From NCBI GenBank assembly GCA_002438345.1, contig DJUJ01000010.1:10418-15708 (forward strand): a stretch of 5,291 nt of DNA. The letters are read 5' to 3'. This stretch comes from Paenibacillus sp. UBA6285. Its GTDB lineage: Bacteria; Bacillota; Bacilli; Paenibacillales; Paenibacillaceae. Shown here one piece after another: positions 1 through 5,239 of the stretch; the first letter of the stretch is position 1, and every line of letters begins with the position of its first letter. Under the pieces are notes generated by a model. It worked only from the letters and a program-made list of their open reading frames with translations. It was not told where the DNA came from and ran no database searches. Position numbers and translations under genes: made by a program.

Positions 1-77
1 AAGTCCTCATTGGAGATGGAGTCAGCGATATATTCCAATTCTTTTCCACTCAGTGCCTGCATTTGCGTTGATTGCAT
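1..77 (-). CDS. Spore coat protein, CotF-like (N-terminal 25 codons only)
   Basis: The gene reads leftward and leaves the window, so only residues 1-25 are visible. They begin MQSTQMQALSGKELEYIADS and continue with ISNED. From memory, a KELEYIADS-SNED motif near the start is typical of Paenibacillus CotF-like (Coat_F) spore coat proteins, small helical proteins of the spore outer layers. The ATG at 77-75 is chosen because AAGGAGGG lies 10 bases upstream at 95-88. A second in-frame ATG at codon 6 (62-60) has no ribosome binding site of its own. The gene is divergent from the FAD oxidoreductase, with about 180 bp between the two starts. A sporulation-type -10 candidate lies upstream. The family call rests on a short N-terminus, so it is likely but not certain. 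Confidence 0.65.
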   Translation of the reverse strand, partial: MQSTQMQALSGKELEYIADSISNED

Positions 78-111
78 GTGTTGTAGTCCCTCCTTGTAGT
101 TGATTCAAACA

Positions 112-125
112 GGCATTAGTATGCC
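112..125. repeat. 14-bp inverted repeat GGCAT-TAGT-ATGCC
   Basis: Two perfect 5-bp arms, GGCAT (112-116) and ATGCC (121-125), flank a 4-base spacer. The repeat lies in the divergent intergenic region and covers the candidate -10 element of the coat-like gene. It could be a small operator or a chance palindrome. No regulator can be named from it. Confidence 0.3.
115..123 (-). promoter_or_regulatory. Candidate sporulation-sigma -10 element for the coat-like gene
   Basis: Read leftward, positions 123-115 are CATACTAAT. This resembles the CATA-type -10 boxes used by the mother-cell sigma factors SigE and SigK. The implied RNA start is about 30 bases upstream of the ATG at 77. I see no convincing -35 at the right distance: an AT-rich GCAAATA-like stretch lies 18 bases upstream, too far for standard SigE spacing. 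The call depends largely on the downstream gene being a coat protein. Confidence 0.3.
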
Positions 126-144
126 GCTTAAGCCCTCCATTTAT

Positions 145-172
145 TTGCCCGACAGCACTATAGAGTTATGAC
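145..172 (+). promoter_or_regulatory. Weak SigA-type promoter candidate for the FAD oxidoreductase
   Basis: TTGCCC at 145-150 (4 of 6 to TTGACA) is followed after 16 bases by TATGAC at 167-172 (4 of 6 to TATAAT). The predicted RNA start is near 179, giving a leader of roughly 75 bases before the preferred ATG at 255. Both boxes are mediocre. This is the best pair I could find in the divergent region, not a confident promoter. Confidence 0.3.
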
Positions 173-237
173 AAAAATAAGAACATGCTGCGAATGAGAC
201 GGTAAAATGCCGCCCATACTAAATTATGGGCCGAATG

Positions 238-243
238 AAGGAG
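238..243 (+). promoter_or_regulatory. Ribosome binding site that sets the oxidoreductase start at 255
   Basis: AAGGAG at 238-243 lies 11 bases before the ATG at 255. The upstream in-frame ATG at 207 is preceded only by a poor GAGACGG stretch. The 16 extra residues from 207 also precede the point where, from memory, family members usually begin. Confidence 0.6.
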
Positions 244-254
244 CGATCAATTTC

Positions 255-1496
255 ATGAGACTAAATAGCGGCAACACCCCTTGGAGAAGCACTTTACAAG
301 ACCCTCCAACTTATCCAGCTCTAGAGGATACCATTCACTGTGATTGTCTGGTTGTAGGCGCCGGAATAGGTGGGGCAATGGCATCCTATCGGTTGTCCTT
401 AAACGGTGCTGAGACTGTTTTGATCGAAAAAAGACAGGTCGGATATGGAAGCTCGCATGCCAATACCGGGCTACTACAAATATCTAACGATAAATCGTTA
501 ACCTCATGTATGAACACTTTTGGACAAAAGAACGGCTTGCTCTTTTATCAGTTATGCCAAGCAGCGGTTAGAAATATTCTGGATCTAGCATCCAAGCTCG
601 ATATCGATTCCCAAATCATTCCTCGCAGCAGCCTTTTATATGCCAGCACACCAGCGGATGTATCTGCTCTGCGGGAAGAATATGAGAATCTCGTTGCTAA
701 CGGATTCGATTCTGAATTTTGGGACGAAGAAAGAATCGCTTCGGTGTATTCCTTTTCTAAACCAGCTGCGCTTTATTCACGTAGTGATGCTGAAGCGAAC
801 CCTTACCGGTTGGTTCACAGCCTGATCGCCAAGGCAGCGACGAATGGTGTACGCGTTTATGAGCAAACCGAAGCTAAACAATATGAGTTTACTGAAGATG
901 GCGTGATTTGCCACACAGAGAATGGTCGCATTATTGCGAAGAAGGTTATTTTTGCAATGGGTTACGAAACACAGGAGTTTAAAAAAGATCATGGCGCTAA
1001 GTTGATCAATACGTATGCTGTGATGACCAAACCTCTGAAGGAATTTCCGAAGTGGCATGAGCGCAGCCTCCTCTGGGAAACCGCCCGGCCGTATTTGTAT
1101 TTCCGTACAACACCGGAGGGACGTATTATTGCAGGGGGCAAAGATGAGCCGTTGACGGATCCAGAGCGCCGTGATATCCGAGTGATTTCTCAGAGTCAAA
1201 GACTACTGGATGAGCTGGAAGCTTTGTTTCCTGAACTCAAAGGGATCGAGCTAGAGTACTCCTGGGGAGCTGTATTCGGCTCAACGCGTGATGGGCTTCC
1301 GTATATCGGCCCTCATCCGAGGTTCCCCCATTGCTACTTCATTGAGGGCTATGGGGGCAATGGGACGGTGTACAGCATGATTGCTGCGGAGTTATTAACA
1401 GATACGATTGCGGGTAAACATCGGCCGGAGCTTGATCTGTTCTCGTTGACACGATCAGCTAAACCTTCTCCTTCTCAGAATTCGGTCGTGATTTAG
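255..1496 (+). CDS. FAD-dependent oxidoreductase, DAO (glycine/D-amino acid oxidase) family
   Basis: The product is a predicted cytosolic flavoenzyme of 413 residues (429 if read from the ATG at 207) that probably oxidises an amine or amino acid; the substrate cannot be read from the sequence. Residue numbers are for the 413-residue form. The N-terminus has the ADP-binding beta-alpha-beta fold: GAGIGG at 35-40, with Glu58 ending the second strand as expected for binding the FAD ribose. NTGLLQ at 70-75 fits a subgroup of bacterial DAO proteins with an (N/S)T(A/G)LLQ segment. A second FAD-contact strand, VIFAMGYE, lies at 231-238. The C-terminal FAD motif has RDGLPYIGP (345-353) followed by GYGGNG (365-370). 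The length is normal and both FAD regions look intact. There is no C-terminal Rieske domain, unlike some relatives, and no signal peptide. It appears monocistronic and ends 14 bp before a strong terminator. Family call strong, function open. Confidence 0.88.
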   Translation: MRLNSGNTPWRSTLQDPPTYPALEDTIHCDCLVVGAGIGGAMASYRLSLNGAETVLIEKRQVGYGSSHANTGLLQISNDKSLTSCMNTFGQKNGLLFYQLCQAAVRNILDLASKLDIDSQIIPRSSLLYASTPADVSALREEYENLVANGFDSEFWDEERIASVYSFSKPAALYSRSDAEANPYRLVHSLIAKAATNGVRVYEQTEAKQYEFTEDGVICHTENGRIIAKKVIFAMGYETQEFKKDHGAKLINTYAVMTKPLKEFPKWHERSLLWETARPYLYFRTTPEGRIIAGGKDEPLTDPERRDIRVISQSQRLLDELEALFPELKGIELEYSWGAVFGSTRDGLPYIGPHPRFPHCYFIEGYGGNGTVYSMIAAELLTDTIAGKHRPELDLFSLTRSAKPSPSQNSVVI

Positions 1497-1510
1497 CAGA
1501 ACTGAGTTTT

Positions 1511-1555
1511 AAAAAAAGCTTAGTCCTTTGGTTGATAAAAGGACTAAGCTTTTTA
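1511..1555. terminator. Bidirectional intrinsic terminator between convergent genes
   Basis: A perfect 17-bp stem pairs 1513-1529 with 1538-1554 around an 8-base loop (1530-1537). The core is GCTTAGTCC/GGACTAAGC, flanked by A-rich bases on the left and T-rich bases on the right, so each strand gives a stem ending in a U tract. On the plus strand it follows the oxidoreductase stop. On the minus strand it follows the stop of the cysteine-rich gene at 1565 and gives seven Us. It should end both transcripts. Confidence 0.93.
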
Positions 1556-1564
1556 TGATGATTC

Positions 1565-2107
1565 TTATGCCTTATCGGTACTCAAATTGCATACAAGCTG
1601 AATACGGTCTTCCTGCGCTAAACTGTGCTGAACATGGAAACACGAAGGGCACACATAAACATTAAGTGAGAATGGAGATGTTAATACAGGTCCACCCAGT
1701 GTAGCCGGTGCAGATGGCTCGAAATTGCTAACAGGTTGCTTACCTGCAAGGATAGTCAACTCATGGCATTGTGTACATTCCGGTGCTTCTTCCTGAATCG
1801 CTAAGATAGCTGATACACGTTCTTCATACTTATTCAAATCATAATCGTCACCGAATTGGTTCAACGTATTGTAGATAGGTACCACACTGTCTTTATCTAC
1901 GTCTCCCCAGAGATCATCATCATTAATAACCTCTTGTTTAGGTTCTTCCACGACTTCTTCTTCCTCTTCTTCGATGCCATCTATCCCTACAGTAACCGTA
2001 CGATATCCGCTAAGTTCATTGTTACAGTGAGGACAATTCTCTTCAGGTCCGAATTCCTCGTCCCATACAATTTCAGTATGACACCAAGGGCACACAGTTG
2101 TTTCCAT
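1565..2107 (-). CDS. Acidic hypothetical protein with N- and C-terminal zinc-ribbon-like cysteine pairs
   Basis: This is a soluble protein of 180 residues whose function I do not recognise. Visible features, in order: CPWC at 6-9 and CPHC at 25-28, a compact zinc-ribbon-like knuckle pair; six consecutive glutamates at 46-51 within a strongly acidic, probably disordered stretch to about residue 73; a likely helical segment around 77-107; then CTQC at 111-114 and CPSC at 153-156, a widely spaced second set that could bind another zinc. There is no signal peptide or membrane segment. The start at 2107 is favoured because AAGGAG (2122-2117) lies 9 bases before it. An adjacent ATG at 2110 is nearly as good. 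The further upstream ATG at 2125 overlaps the binding site and has none of its own. The gene follows a small membrane ORF by 33 bp, suggesting co-transcription, and ends at the bidirectional terminator. Zinc binding is inferred from cysteine spacing only. Confidence 0.82.
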   Translation of the reverse strand: METTVCPWCHTEIVWDEEFGPEENCPHCNNELSGYRTVTVGIDGIEEEEEEVVEEPKQEVINDDDLWGDVDKDSVVPIYNTLNQFGDDYDLNKYEERVSAILAIQEEAPECTQCHELTILAGKQPVSNFEPSAPATLGGPVLTSPFSLNVYVCPSCFHVQHSLAQEDRIQLVCNLSTDKA

Positions 2108-2116
2108 CATTATAAT

Positions 2117-2122
2117 CTCCTT
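2117..2122 (-). promoter_or_regulatory. Ribosome binding site that sets the start of the cysteine-rich gene
   Basis: Read leftward the sequence is ATG AAGGAG ATTATA ATG ATG. AAGGAG at 2122-2117 sits 6 and 9 bases before the two tandem ATGs at 2110 and 2107. It lies directly behind the ATG at 2125, so that codon cannot use it. This rules against the longest possible reading frame. Confidence 0.7.
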
Positions 2123-2140
2123 CATACTTCACTTTTAAAT

Positions 2141-2221
2141 TTAGTTCATCATTAAATAAATAATACCGGCTGCTATAAAAGCAATGGCTGACACAAACAA
2201 AACTCGGGTAAGAATCTTCAT
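2141..2221 (-). CDS. Small single-helix membrane peptide (26 aa), unrecognised
   Basis: A short ORF of 26 codons plus TAA reads MKILTRVLFVSAIAFIAAGI and then IYLMMN. A basic start (Lys2, Arg6) followed by about 18 hydrophobic residues (7-24) is the pattern of a single inner-membrane helix with the N-terminus inside. The strongest evidence for a real gene is the full AGGAGG (2232-2227) 5 bases before the ATG. It is the best match to the 16S rRNA tail on this side of the window, and nothing else could use it. The gene precedes the cysteine-rich protein by 33 bp with no terminator between, so the two are probably co-transcribed. A leader peptide or a protein-binding membrane anchor are both possible. 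I know of no family to assign. The stop and frame were checked codon by codon. Confidence 0.6.
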   Translation of the reverse strand: MKILTRVLFVSAIAFIAAGIIYLMMN

Positions 2222-2226
2222 GATAT

Positions 2227-2233
2227 CCTCCTA
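2227..2233 (-). promoter_or_regulatory. Consensus ribosome binding site of the 26-aa ORF
   Basis: TAGGAGG at 2233-2227 precedes the ATG at 2221 by 5 bases. A site this strong in an otherwise geneless stretch is the main reason to call the small ORF. The spacing is slightly short but within the usual range. Confidence 0.65.
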
Positions 2234-2255
2234 AAAAGAAACGATGTTGTCTTCC

Positions 2256-2285
2256 TTTATTTATGACAATCACAAAGCTTGTCCA
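2256..2285 (-). promoter_or_regulatory. Weak SigA-type promoter candidate for the small-peptide/cysteine-rich unit
   Basis: Read leftward, TGGACA at 2285-2280 (5 of 6 to TTGACA) is followed after 18 bases by AATAAA at 2261-2256 (4 of 6 to TATAAT). The RNA would start around 2249, about 28 bases before the small ORF. The same stretch contains CATAAATAA (2265-2257), which slightly resembles a sporulation-type -10. The choice between the two is not secure. Confidence 0.3.
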
Positions 2286-2337
2286 GATTCATCTAGAATC
2301 CTTTGCAGGGGTCCCGAAAAGCTCATACCTTCCAAGC

Positions 2338-2380
2338 ATAAACGCAATCGGCGTCCTTATTAAGGACGGTAAGCGTTTAT
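2338..2380 (-). terminator. Two-helix stem-loop just after the yshE homologue; terminator-like without a U tract
   Basis: The outer arms ATAAACGC (2338-2345) and GCGTTTAT (2373-2380) are perfect 8-bp complements. An inner 7-bp helix pairs CGTCCTT (2352-2358) with AAGGACG (2362-2368) around a 3-base loop. The two helices are separated by a 6- versus 4-base internal loop. It begins 3 bp after the yshE homologue's stop in the direction of transcription. Downstream on the minus strand the sequence is GCTTGGAAGG, so the usual run of Us is missing. It may be a weak terminator, an RNA 3'-end stabiliser or an attenuator for the next genes. Confidence 0.5.
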
Positions 2381-2383
2381 ACA

Positions 2384-2803
2384 TTAAAATATAGCTGCAC
2401 CGATCACATAAGACAACGAAACCGAGATCAGCATCGCTATTAGCCCAACAGCACGGTTATCCGCGGCGATTTCCTCATCAATAGAAAATACAGGGGTTAG
2501 AAATTCAAACAAGAAATAAGCAAGTAGCAGCAGTAAAAACCCGACGACAGACCATTTCATGGTCTCATAAATCGTAACGTCTGCTTCAATACTGAAACGC
2601 AGTACGTTACAAATCCCAAAGATTTTGCCGCCTGTTGCCATGGCTACTGCCAAGTTCCCCTTGCGAATTTCTTCCCAACAATTATATTTCGTCACCATTT
2701 CAAAAACAGACAGAAATATAACAAGCCCAAGAATAGCCACTGTAAAGTAGCCAAGCAAGGCACCTAGCGGATGACCCAGCAAAAGATCAATATCTCCTTG
2801 CAC
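2384..2803 (-). CDS. yshE: DUF350 family integral membrane protein (YshE homologue)
   Basis: The 139-residue product is predicted to sit in the cytoplasmic membrane; the biochemical role of DUF350 proteins is not established. Hydrophobic segments lie at about 12-36, 50-68 (less hydrophobic), 84-106 and 117-139. The protein has two similar halves: EIRKGNLAV at 45-53 and EIAADNRAV at 111-119 both follow a membrane segment and lead into another, matching the two-copy layout of the family. The start is GTG at 2803-2801, supported by AAGGGG (2814-2809) 5 bases upstream; no in-frame ATG fits. It begins 31 bp after the mutS2 stop with no terminator between, so it is in the mutS2 operon. This mutSB-yshE order is also found in B. 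subtilis, which is the basis for the gene symbol. A stem-loop follows the stop by 3 bp. Confidence 0.88.
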   Translation of the reverse strand: MQGDIDLLLGHPLGALLGYFTVAILGLVIFLSVFEMVTKYNCWEEIRKGNLAVAMATGGKIFGICNVLRFSIEADVTIYETMKWSVVGFLLLLLAYFLFEFLTPVFSIDEEIAADNRAVGLIAMLISVSLSYVIGAAIF

Positions 2804-2834
2804 ACTTTCCCCTTCTTTCTGCCGGGCAATCCCG

Positions 2835-5201
2835 CTATTGCAGCTCAGCCACGGTTACACCTGCGCCGCCTTCATTATAATTTCCAAGCCTATAGCTCTT
2901 GACATGTCTGTGTTTACGTAAATATTCCTGAATCCCTGTGCGAAGCACACCTGTGCCCTTACCATGAATGATGGAGATCTGGCCCAAGTTACCTAAGAAG
3001 GCTTCATCAATAAACCGATCCGTTTCCATGATAGCTTCCTCCAGGTTCGTACCGCGTAAATCCAGTTCCCTACGAATGTTCTCATCACGGGAACGTTTTA
3101 CAGTTGTCGCCTGTCGAAGAGGCGTTGGCGCTGATGCTGCCTTGGAGGATATCAGTTCCAAATCATCCAGACGCACCTTCATCTTCATGACTCCAAACTG
3201 TACTAACGCCTCTTTAGAACCGCTTAACTCCACTACAAAACCTTTTTGGTTTAAGCTGTCTACTTTCACTTCATCTCCAGGACCAATCGTCCGTGGAGCC
3301 TTAGCAATCTTACGAGTAGCGGCTTTCTTACGTGGTGAAGGCTCTGCTTCATCTAGACGACGCCGTGCTTCAATCAGCTTATGCTCTTTAACTGAAGCGC
3401 CCTCTTCCATAGCCAAGCGGCGCAAATCACTGATGATTTCTTCAGCTTCTTTACGTGCTTTCTCCAAGATTGCGCTGGCATCTTTCTCCGCCTTCTCCAA
3501 TCGTTTATCCCGCTGGCTTTCCAGCTTCTCAAGCTCTTGCTGTTGTCTGCTGCGTAGCTCTTCCACTTCGCGGCGGATGCTCACTGCCCGCTCATGTTCC
3601 TGTTCCGCTCCAAGTCGATTCTCTTCGAGCGAAGCAATCATATGCTCCACACGCAGATCCTCTTCCTTCACTTCACCGCGTGCATGCTCCAGAATCGCGC
3701 CCGGCAGACCTAATCGCTCTGCAATCGCAAAGGCGTTGCTTCGTCCAGGAACACCAATCAGCAAACGGTAGGTAGGGCTGAGACTTTGGACATCGAATTC
3801 CATACTGGCATTGATGACCCCTTTACGCTCATAAGCGTAAGCTTTCAGTTCGCTATAATGCGTGGTAGCGACCATACGGCATTCGATCCGGTGAATATGC
3901 TCCAGAATGGCAATCGCCAGCGCGGAACCTTCTGCCGGATCCGTTCCTGCGCCCACTTCATCAAGCAGGATAAGACTCTTTGGAGTCATTCTACGCAGAA
4001 TGGAAATAATATTCGTCATATGGCTGGAGAACGTACTCAGACTTTGCTCAATGCTCTGTTCATCGCCAATATCTGCATAAATGGCATCAAACACACACAT
4101 CTGACTGCCTTCCTCTGCAGGGATGAACAAACCAGACATCGACATGAGACTCAACAGTCCAATGGTCTTAAGTGTAACGGTCTTACCACCGGTATTCGGT
4201 CCGGTTACAATAATCGAGCTGTATTGGTTGCCCAGCTCAACATCCAGAGGAACCACATGCTCCGCAGGAATAAGCGGATGCCGTCCTTTGCGCAGCTTCA
4301 GATATCCGCGGTCATTCATGCGCGGCTGTGTAGCCTTCATATCTCGGGCAAGACGCGCCTTGGAGAAGATGAAGTCAAGCTCGCCTAGAATATCGATATC
4401 ATAGGTCATTTCTTCGGCTATATCAGCTACAAGCGCTGTCAACCTGTGCAAAATGATCTCGATTTCCCGTTCTTCACGCAGCCGTGTTTCACGCACCTTG
4501 TTATTCATCGCCACAATGGACTCTGGCTCGATAAATAAAGTCGCTCCTGATCCAGACTGATCATGTACGATACCGCCAAAATGCGCACGGTACTCCGCTT
4601 TTACAGGAATAACAAACCGATCGCCACGAATCGTTACCAGCTGATCCTGCAGCATTTTAGCTACAGAAGAAGAACGAATCATGGAATCCAGCTTTTCACG
4701 AATTCGGGTCTCTCCTCCGCGCAATTCACGGCGAATCGTAGCCAATTCAGAGCTAGCTGTGTCAAGTACATCTGCATTCTCGTCTATACATAAACGGATG
4801 GCATCCTCTACATGTTTTTGCTCCGACAAAACGTCGCTCAGTGAAAACAGGAGCTCAATCTTCTCTTCCTCATGCATGGCTGCCAAGAAACGTTTGACTC
4901 TACGTGCACCACCAATGGTATTTCCCACTGCCAGCAGTTCAGTTGTTCCCAACATTCCGCCTATAGACGCACGTTTTAGTGCAGCTCGAATATCGCTTAC
5001 CCCACCGAACGAAGGAATGCCCTTCAGGCGATCCACATTAGCTGCTTCATCCGTAGCTTGAAGCAGCTTCTTCACACCTTCGAAATCACCGGAGGGCCTT
5101 AGCTGCTCCGCAGCCAATCTTCCCATTGAGGTTTGCGTATATTGCATTAATTTATTTAAAATCTTGCGATATTCAAGCGTATGCAAAATTTTGTCGTCCA
5201 A
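2835..5201 (-). CDS. mutS2: Endonuclease MutS2 (MutSB), MutS-like ATPase with C-terminal Smr domain
   Basis: This 788-residue protein is a MutS paralogue without the mismatch-recognition domain. Family members bind branched DNA and suppress recombination; B. subtilis MutS2 also acts on collided ribosomes. The N-terminal core and lever region span about 1-320. The ATPase follows: Walker A GPNTGGKT at 334-341, a signature segment STFSSHM at 389-395, Walker B LILLDE at 410-415 with Asp414 and Glu415, and His448 in TTHYSELK. A long charged coiled coil covers about 510-620. A small beta-rich, KOW-like region lies near 638-685. The Smr nuclease domain occupies about 710-788, with LDLRG at 713-717 and HGKGTG at 746-751. 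All key motifs are intact and the length is normal. Translation starts at TTG (5201-5199), directly after an in-frame TAA. AAGGGAG (5220-5214) is 12 bases upstream, unusually far. It leads the operon with the yshE homologue. Confidence 0.97.
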   Translation of the reverse strand: MDDKILHTLEYRKILNKLMQYTQTSMGRLAAEQLRPSGDFEGVKKLLQATDEAANVDRLKGIPSFGGVSDIRAALKRASIGGMLGTTELLAVGNTIGGARRVKRFLAAMHEEEKIELLFSLSDVLSEQKHVEDAIRLCIDENADVLDTASSELATIRRELRGGETRIREKLDSMIRSSSVAKMLQDQLVTIRGDRFVIPVKAEYRAHFGGIVHDQSGSGATLFIEPESIVAMNNKVRETRLREEREIEIILHRLTALVADIAEEMTYDIDILGELDFIFSKARLARDMKATQPRMNDRGYLKLRKGRHPLIPAEHVVPLDVELGNQYSSIIVTGPNTGGKTVTLKTIGLLSLMSMSGLFIPAEEGSQMCVFDAIYADIGDEQSIEQSLSTFSSHMTNIISILRRMTPKSLILLDEVGAGTDPAEGSALAIAILEHIHRIECRMVATTHYSELKAYAYERKGVINASMEFDVQSLSPTYRLLIGVPGRSNAFAIAERLGLPGAILEHARGEVKEEDLRVEHMIASLEENRLGAEQEHERAVSIRREVEELRSRQQQELEKLESQRDKRLEKAEKDASAILEKARKEAEEIISDLRRLAMEEGASVKEHKLIEARRRLDEAEPSPRKKAATRKIAKAPRTIGPGDEVKVDSLNQKGFVVELSGSKEALVQFGVMKMKVRLDDLELISSKAASAPTPLRQATTVKRSRDENIRRELDLRGTNLEEAIMETDRFIDEAFLGNLGQISIIHGKGTGVLRTGIQEYLRKHRHVKSYRLGNYNEGGAGVTVAELQ

Positions 5202-5213
5202 TTACAGTCACAG

Positions 5214-5220
5214 CTCCCTT
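5214..5220 (-). promoter_or_regulatory. Distant ribosome binding site of mutS2
   Basis: AAGGGAG at 5220-5214 is the only purine-rich match upstream of the mutS2 TTG start, and 12 bases separate them. An in-frame TAA immediately before the TTG excludes any longer form. The next in-frame TTG, codon 6, would remove conserved-looking N-terminal residues. Confidence 0.5.
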
Positions 5221-5233
5221 CATAGATGTTTCC

Positions 5234-5239
5234 ATTATA
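5234..5239 (-). promoter_or_regulatory. Consensus -10 box upstream of mutS2
   Basis: Read leftward, 5239-5234 is TATAAT, a perfect SigA -10. It lies 32 bases upstream of the mutS2 start codon. No good -35 stands at 16-18 bases: the 17-base position gives TAGCGA (3 of 6). TTGACT is present but only 9 bases upstream, too close to serve. Read-through from a gene beyond the right edge is also possible. Confidence 0.5.

Larger units (their letters stand above)
2222..2383. other. Intergenic stretch between yshE homologue and the 26-aa ORF
   Basis: About 160 bp without an ORF I would call. It holds the stem-loop at 2338-2380, a short inverted repeat GATTC-ATCTA-GAATC at 2286-2300, and the weak promoter candidate at 2256-2285. 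I see no T-box, riboswitch or tRNA pattern in it. Confidence 0.5.

Noticed and set aside
777..1199. Minus-strand frame of 140 codons opposite the oxidoreductase
   Set aside because: It is embedded in the oxidoreductase coding region, has no recognisable motif, and is best explained as a shadow.
2073..2273. Minus-strand frame of 66 codons across the small-peptide ORF
   Set aside because: It runs one base out of phase with the 26-aa ORF and overlaps the start of the cysteine-rich gene. Its composition shows no coherent hydrophobic or domain pattern, while the overlapped ORF has a consensus ribosome binding site and a clean membrane helix.
2275..2340. Possible T-box or riboswitch leader before the small-peptide unit
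   Set aside because: There is a short GATTC/GAATC repeat and a GGGGTCCC palindrome, but no T-box sequence, no specifier-loop layout and no recognisable aptamer. The distance to the gene is also short.
2968..3771. Long plus-strand reading frame of 267 codons opposite mutS2
   Set aside because: It is antisense to the MutS2 coiled coil and Smr region. The translation is dominated by Ser and Arg runs, as expected from the complement of Glu/Lys-rich codons, and mutS2 on the other strand has every family motif.
3786..4404. Overlapping plus-strand frames opposite the MutS2 ATPase region
   Set aside because: They lie wholly inside the conserved ATPase coding sequence on the minus strand and show no recognisable domain.
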